From CAG-390 sp045531455 (lineage in GTDB: Bacteria; Bacillota; Clostridia; Oscillospirales; CAG-272), in NCBI GenBank assembly GCA_045531455.1, contig JAZSEA010000117.1, positions 1-18,766 on the forward strand: DNA of 18,766 nt. The letters run 5' to 3'. The notes beneath the pieces are model-generated. The model was not told the DNA's origin, ran no database searches, and was given only the letters and a program-made list of their open reading frames with translations. Position numbers and translations under genes: made by a program. Shown here piece by piece: positions 16,221 through 18,766 of the stretch. Numbering within the stretch: position 1 is the first letter of the stretch; each line of letters starts with the position of its first letter.

Positions 16221-16656
16221 ACAGGAAAGGAAGGTATAAGCCAATGTACAACTAAGTACCGACTCTCCGAAGCAAAGACTTGAATAACTCGATGCTGTGA
16301 CGACGGATCATAGGTCGAAAGGACGCTGCCGGAAGGCAAGAAAATTCAAGATCACCTTCGCGTGGATAAAGGACACGGATCGATGGTCGATTATATAGAT
16401 GGTTCAAGTCAAGGTCTTCAAATACGAGTCAGAGGAAACCTTCGCCTTTATCCGACATTCAAAGATGCGCAAAAAAGCATATGGGTATTCTCCATAGAGA
16501 AAAAAAGAAAGTGATGCTTTTTAAGGTGTGATGATGAGGAAAAGGTAGATAAAGAAAGTGAGGATAATCAAATGATGTTAGATACCAAGATCGATCACAA
16601 ATGACCCTTGGCCGGCAGGTGTAAAGAAACCGCGGTCAAGGGTCATTTGTTTTTTT
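16221..16656 (+). ncRNA. Candidate structured noncoding RNA, about 436 nt, family not recognised
   Basis: This stretch lies between a good promoter and a strong terminator and contains no credible protein gene. Perfect helices visible: GTAC 16246-16249 with 16256-16259; TGCC 16327-16330 with GGCA 16335-16338 closed by a GGAA tetraloop; ATCGA 16379-16383 with TCGAT 16387-16391; GACTTGAA 16277-16284 with TTCAAGTC 16403-16410; GGATAAAGG 16364-16372 with CCTTTATCC 16445-16453; AAAAAGCAT 16472-16480 with ATGCTTTTT 16514-16522, which encloses a further hairpin, ATGG/CCAT. The two long-range helices cross, so they form either a pseudoknot or alternative states. It does not show RNase P, tmRNA or SRP RNA signatures. 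It may be an independent RNA or a long regulatory leader for the flavorubredoxin gene. Confidence 0.55.
16598..16656 (+). terminator. Strong intrinsic terminator of the candidate RNA
   Basis: CAAATGACCCTTG (16598-16610) pairs perfectly with CAAGGGTCATTTG (16637-16649). The stem continues partly inward (GCCG with CGGT, GGT with ACC) around a small loop. Seven T residues follow at 16650-16656. Confidence 0.92.
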
Positions 16657-16670
16657 ATATTTGGGAGGAT

Positions 16671-16706
16671 TTATGTCTTGACATAAGTCTTTTTTTATTG
16701 TATAAT
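16671..16706 (+). promoter_or_regulatory. Consensus promoter with overlapping inverted repeat, flavorubredoxin gene
   Basis: TTGACA (16678-16683) and TATAAT (16701-16706) are separated by 17 bases, a perfect sigma-A promoter. TTATGTC (16671-16677) and GACATAA (16680-16686) form a 7-2-7 inverted repeat that covers the -35 box, as expected for a repressor site. GACATAA occurs again at 16728-16734, directly before the start codon. The binding protein is not known; the repeat does not match the Rex or PerR consensus that I know. Confidence 0.7.
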
Positions 16707-16734
16707 TAAAAAAACCATAGAAGGGAAGACATAA

Positions 16735-18078
16735 ATGAAAATTACGGATTCTATCAAATATATAGGCGTAAACGACCGCGAGATCGATCTTTTTGAGGGT
16801 CAGTATGACGTGCCGAACGGTATGGCATACAATTCTTACGTGATCATCGACGAGATGATCGCGGTCTTCGATACCGTTGACGCGCGTTTCGGCGAGGAAT
16901 GGATGGCAAATCTCAAGGCGGCACTTGAGGGAAGAGATCCTGATTACCTGATCGTTCAGCATATGGAGCCCGACCACTCCTCGAACATAAATCTCTTTTG
17001 CGATGAGTTCCCGAAGGCTACCGTCGTCGCTTCCGAGAGAGCTTTTATTATGATGAAGCAGTTCTTCGGACGCGATTACGCGGACCGCAGGATCGTTATT
17101 ACGGACGGCGACACGCTCGGCCTCGGCAAGCATACTCTCAATTTCATCGGCGCGGCTATGATCCATTGGCCCGAGGTCATGATGACCTATGAATCGAGCG
17201 AGAAGGTGCTCTTCTCGGCTGACGGATTCGGCAAATTCGGCGCGCTTGACGCGGATGAGGACTGGGCTTGCGAGGCGAGAAGATATTATTTCGGCATCGT
17301 CGGCAAGTACGGCGCGCAGGTGCAAAAGCTTCTTGCGAAGGCATCGGGACTTGAAATTTCGACGATCTGTCCGCTTCACGGACCCGTACTGACCGAGGAT
17401 CTTGGTTATTACATTGGTCTTTACGACACCTGGTCGAGCTACGGCGTCGAGAGCGAGGGCGTGGCGATTGCTTATACATCGGTTTACGGAAATACCAAGA
17501 AGGCGGCTCTTCTTCTTGCAGAGGAGCTTGAAAAGCTCGGTTGCCCGAAGGTTGCGCTCAGCGATCTCGCGCGCGACGATATGTCCGAGGCTCTCGAGGA
17601 CGCGTTCCGTTACGGCAAGCTCGTCCTCGCAACAACGACCTATCAGGGAGATATCTTCCCCTATATGAATACCTTTATCCACGCTCTTGTTGAGCACGGA
17701 TACCAGAAGCGCACCGTGGGTATAATAGAAAACGGAAGCTGGGCGCCGACGGCGGCTAAGAAGATGAAGGGACTTCTCGGAGAATGCAAGGATATCGTCT
17801 TCACCGATACGACCGTGACCGTCCGTTCAGCTATGACCGACGCGAACAGAGAGGAGATCAGGCGTCTTGCTCTCGAGCTCGCGGGCGAGTATAATAAAAC
17901 CGAAAGTGAGAATGATGGCGTGAAATACGTATGTGAGATCTGCGGCTACGAATACGACGAGTCCGCAGGCGATCCCGATAACGGAATCGCCCCCGGCACA
18001 AAATTCGAAGACCTCCCCGAGGACTGGTGCTGCCCGCTCTGCGGAGTGGATAAATCTAATTTTAAGAAGGATGAGTGA
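16735..18078 (+). CDS. Flavodiiron protein fused to rubredoxin (flavorubredoxin; O2 or NO reductase)
   Basis: A 447-residue three-domain protein. Residues 1-240 form a metallo-beta-lactamase-like diiron domain with all expected ligands: His76, Glu78 and Asp80 (HMEPDHSS), His144, Asp163 and His215. Residues about 243-395 form a flavodoxin domain with the FMN phosphate loop YTSVYGNT (247-254). Residues 397-447 form a rubredoxin with Cys400, Cys403, Cys433 and Cys436. Flavodiiron proteins reduce O2 to water and/or NO to N2O in the cytoplasm of anaerobes, taking electrons from rubredoxin; the fusion supplies that partner in the same chain. Which substrate it prefers cannot be read here. An electron donor to the rubredoxin must be encoded elsewhere. 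AAGGGAAG lies about 7 bases before the ATG. It is monocistronic. Confidence 0.95.
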   Translation: MKITDSIKYIGVNDREIDLFEGQYDVPNGMAYNSYVIIDEMIAVFDTVDARFGEEWMANLKAALEGRDPDYLIVQHMEPDHSSNINLFCDEFPKATVVASERAFIMMKQFFGRDYADRRIVITDGDTLGLGKHTLNFIGAAMIHWPEVMMTYESSEKVLFSADGFGKFGALDADEDWACEARRYYFGIVGKYGAQVQKLLAKASGLEISTICPLHGPVLTEDLGYYIGLYDTWSSYGVESEGVAIAYTSVYGNTKKAALLLAEELEKLGCPKVALSDLARDDMSEALEDAFRYGKLVLATTTYQGDIFPYMNTFIHALVEHGYQKRTVGIIENGSWAPTAAKKMKGLLGECKDIVFTDTTVTVRSAMTDANREEIRRLALELAGEYNKTESENDGVKYVCEICGYEYDESAGDPDNGIAPGTKFEDLPEDWCCPLCGVDKSNFKKDE

Positions 18079-18080
18079 TC

Positions 18081-18124
18081 AAAAGCGACAGCTCCGCCGT
18101 TATGCGAACGGAGCTGTCGCTTTT
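18081..18124 (+). terminator. Terminator of the flavorubredoxin gene
   Basis: AAAAGCGACAGCTCCG (18081-18096) pairs perfectly with CGGAGCTGTCGCTTTT (18109-18124), a 16-bp stem with a 12-base loop, ending in a T-run. It begins 2 bases after the stop codon. With A-rich and T-rich ends it could act in both directions. Confidence 0.9.
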
Positions 18125-18221
18125 CTTAATACTATCTTAATACCGGTTGCTTTAATTCTAATATACCCTTAAAAGCTCTTAATGTATAATATAAATTGAA
18201 AAGGGAGGGATATTGGATGTT

Positions 18222-18495
18222 TAGGGTGACAAGAATAATCCGAACTAGCCCGAAAGCCTTACTTTTTGGCGCTTTTCGGCTTGTCGTCCTAGCAAGGTTA
18301 ATACCTTGCGTTGTCCTCCGCACCAAAAATCACCTAAAAATTAAGGCTTGCGGGTCGGAGATTTTTTGGCTGACAAATATTTGTCAGCAGCAGGAAAACG
18401 CCGAAGATTGTATATTAATACCATCAAGGCGTTTGACGAACTGATGGCGAATATTTGTCGCCAAAAAACTAGTTCGTATTATTCTTGTCACTCTA
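18222..18495. repeat. Multi-stem palindromic element A
   Basis: A 274-bp element bounded by 27-base inverted ends (18222-18248 and 18469-18495, 25 of 27 paired). Inside are a 13-bp inner stem with one mismatch (18249-18261 with 18342-18354), a GCAAGGT-TAAT-ACCTTGC hairpin (18292-18309), the 20-base palindrome GCTGACAAATATTTGTCAGC (18369-18388), a 7-bp stem with a 25-base loop (18396-18402 with 18428-18434), a 6-bp hairpin (18445-18450 with 18458-18463), and a 9-bp T/A stem (18362-18370 with 18460-18468). The last of these competes with its neighbours. It lacks a transposase gene. It is related to element B. Confidence 0.75.
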
Positions 18496-18498
18496 GCC

Positions 18499-18766
18499 GT
18501 ACGGGAGTCGAACATAATTGGTTTTGGCGGGCAGATTTTCCCGATAACTGCAGTTCTTTCCTTGATAATATTTATATATGATCATCGGAAAGAACCTTGT
18601 TCTCGAAAAAATCTGCTCCGTCAACACTGCTCGCACCTCACGGCGAATTAATTTTTGATGGATTTTGGTGGGATTTTGCGAAGCAAGGTATTAACCTTGC
18701 GAGTAAAAGCACGCCGAAATACGCGAAAAGTAATCGCCGTGAGGCAATTAGGTTCGACTCCCGTAC
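18499..18766. repeat. Multi-stem palindromic element B, inverted relative of A, reaching the window end
   Basis: It is bounded by 22-base inverted ends with one mismatch (18499-18520 and 18745-18766). It holds an inner 11-bp stem (18636-18646 with 18734-18744) around the reverse complement of A's 18-base hairpin (18683-18700). A 9-bp stem with a 25-base loop (18553-18561 with 18587-18595) lies inside a helix of about 16 bp with one bulge (18524-18539 with 18608-18624). Order and loops match element A read in reverse, with different stem sequences. It starts three bases after A ends and may continue past the window. Confidence 0.7.

Noticed and set aside
16221..16656. RNase P RNA, tmRNA or SRP RNA
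   Set aside because: The conserved cores of these RNAs are absent. The GCCGGAAGGC segment superficially recalls SRP RNA but lacks its flanking sequence and helix.
18217..18444. 75-codon frame with a good ribosome site at 18203-18209
   Set aside because: It runs through the stems of palindromic element A, and its sequence shows no protein-like pattern; the structure explains the conservation better than coding. The start signals are reported as a finding.
18734..18766. tRNA 3' end (GGTTCGACTCCC looks like a T arm)
   Set aside because: The T stem would pair at only two positions, no acceptor, anticodon or D arm fits, and the same sequence occurs inverted at 18499-18513 as the end of element B.

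Overview
The window looks like chromosomal DNA from an anaerobic, Gram-positive, gut-type member of the Clostridia. The reasons are near-consensus sigma-A promoters, AGGAGG-type ribosome binding sites, AT-rich intergenic DNA between genes of moderate GC, cell-wall-binding repeats, an Agr-like LytTR/GHKL two-component system, and a flavodiiron-rubredoxin fusion protein. No genus can be named from the sequence alone. No tRNA, rRNA, CRISPR array, transposase or phage gene was found.

Layout. Bases 1-51 are the cut end of a palindromic repeat. A perfect TTGACA-17-TATAAT promoter then drives a single 1947-residue secreted surface protein (352-6195) with GLUG-like, Cys-rich/InlB-like and cell-wall-binding repeats. 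It converges, through a shared two-way terminator, on a minus-strand two-component system (LytTR regulator then GHKL kinase, 8249-6226). A compact divergent promoter region separates that system from an AraC-type regulator (8410-9318). Downstream is a probable four-gene operon (9412-15891): FAD-dependent oxidoreductase, orphan solute-binding lipoprotein, GLUG surface protein with an unusual C-terminal tail, and a lipoprotein joining two carbohydrate-associated domains to a ComEC-like metallo-beta-lactamase-fold hydrolase. The four genes suggest a surface or envelope system acting on an unidentified, perhaps carbohydrate, ligand, with the AraC protein as likely local regulator; this is inference.

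The operon ends in a 171-bp palindrome built from GCAAAAT heptads around a terminator. Next comes about 440 bases with its own promoter, many internal helices (two of them crossing like a pseudoknot) and a strong intrinsic terminator: a candidate structured noncoding RNA. A flavorubredoxin gene (16735-18078) follows, with its own consensus promoter overlapped by a 7-2-7 inverted repeat.

The last 545 bases hold two related, multi-stem palindromic elements in opposite orientation, only three bases apart. Loops and one 18-mer are conserved between them, while several stems differ in sequence yet remain paired. This covariation and the candidate RNA at 16221-16656 are the two most promising undescribed signals in the window.
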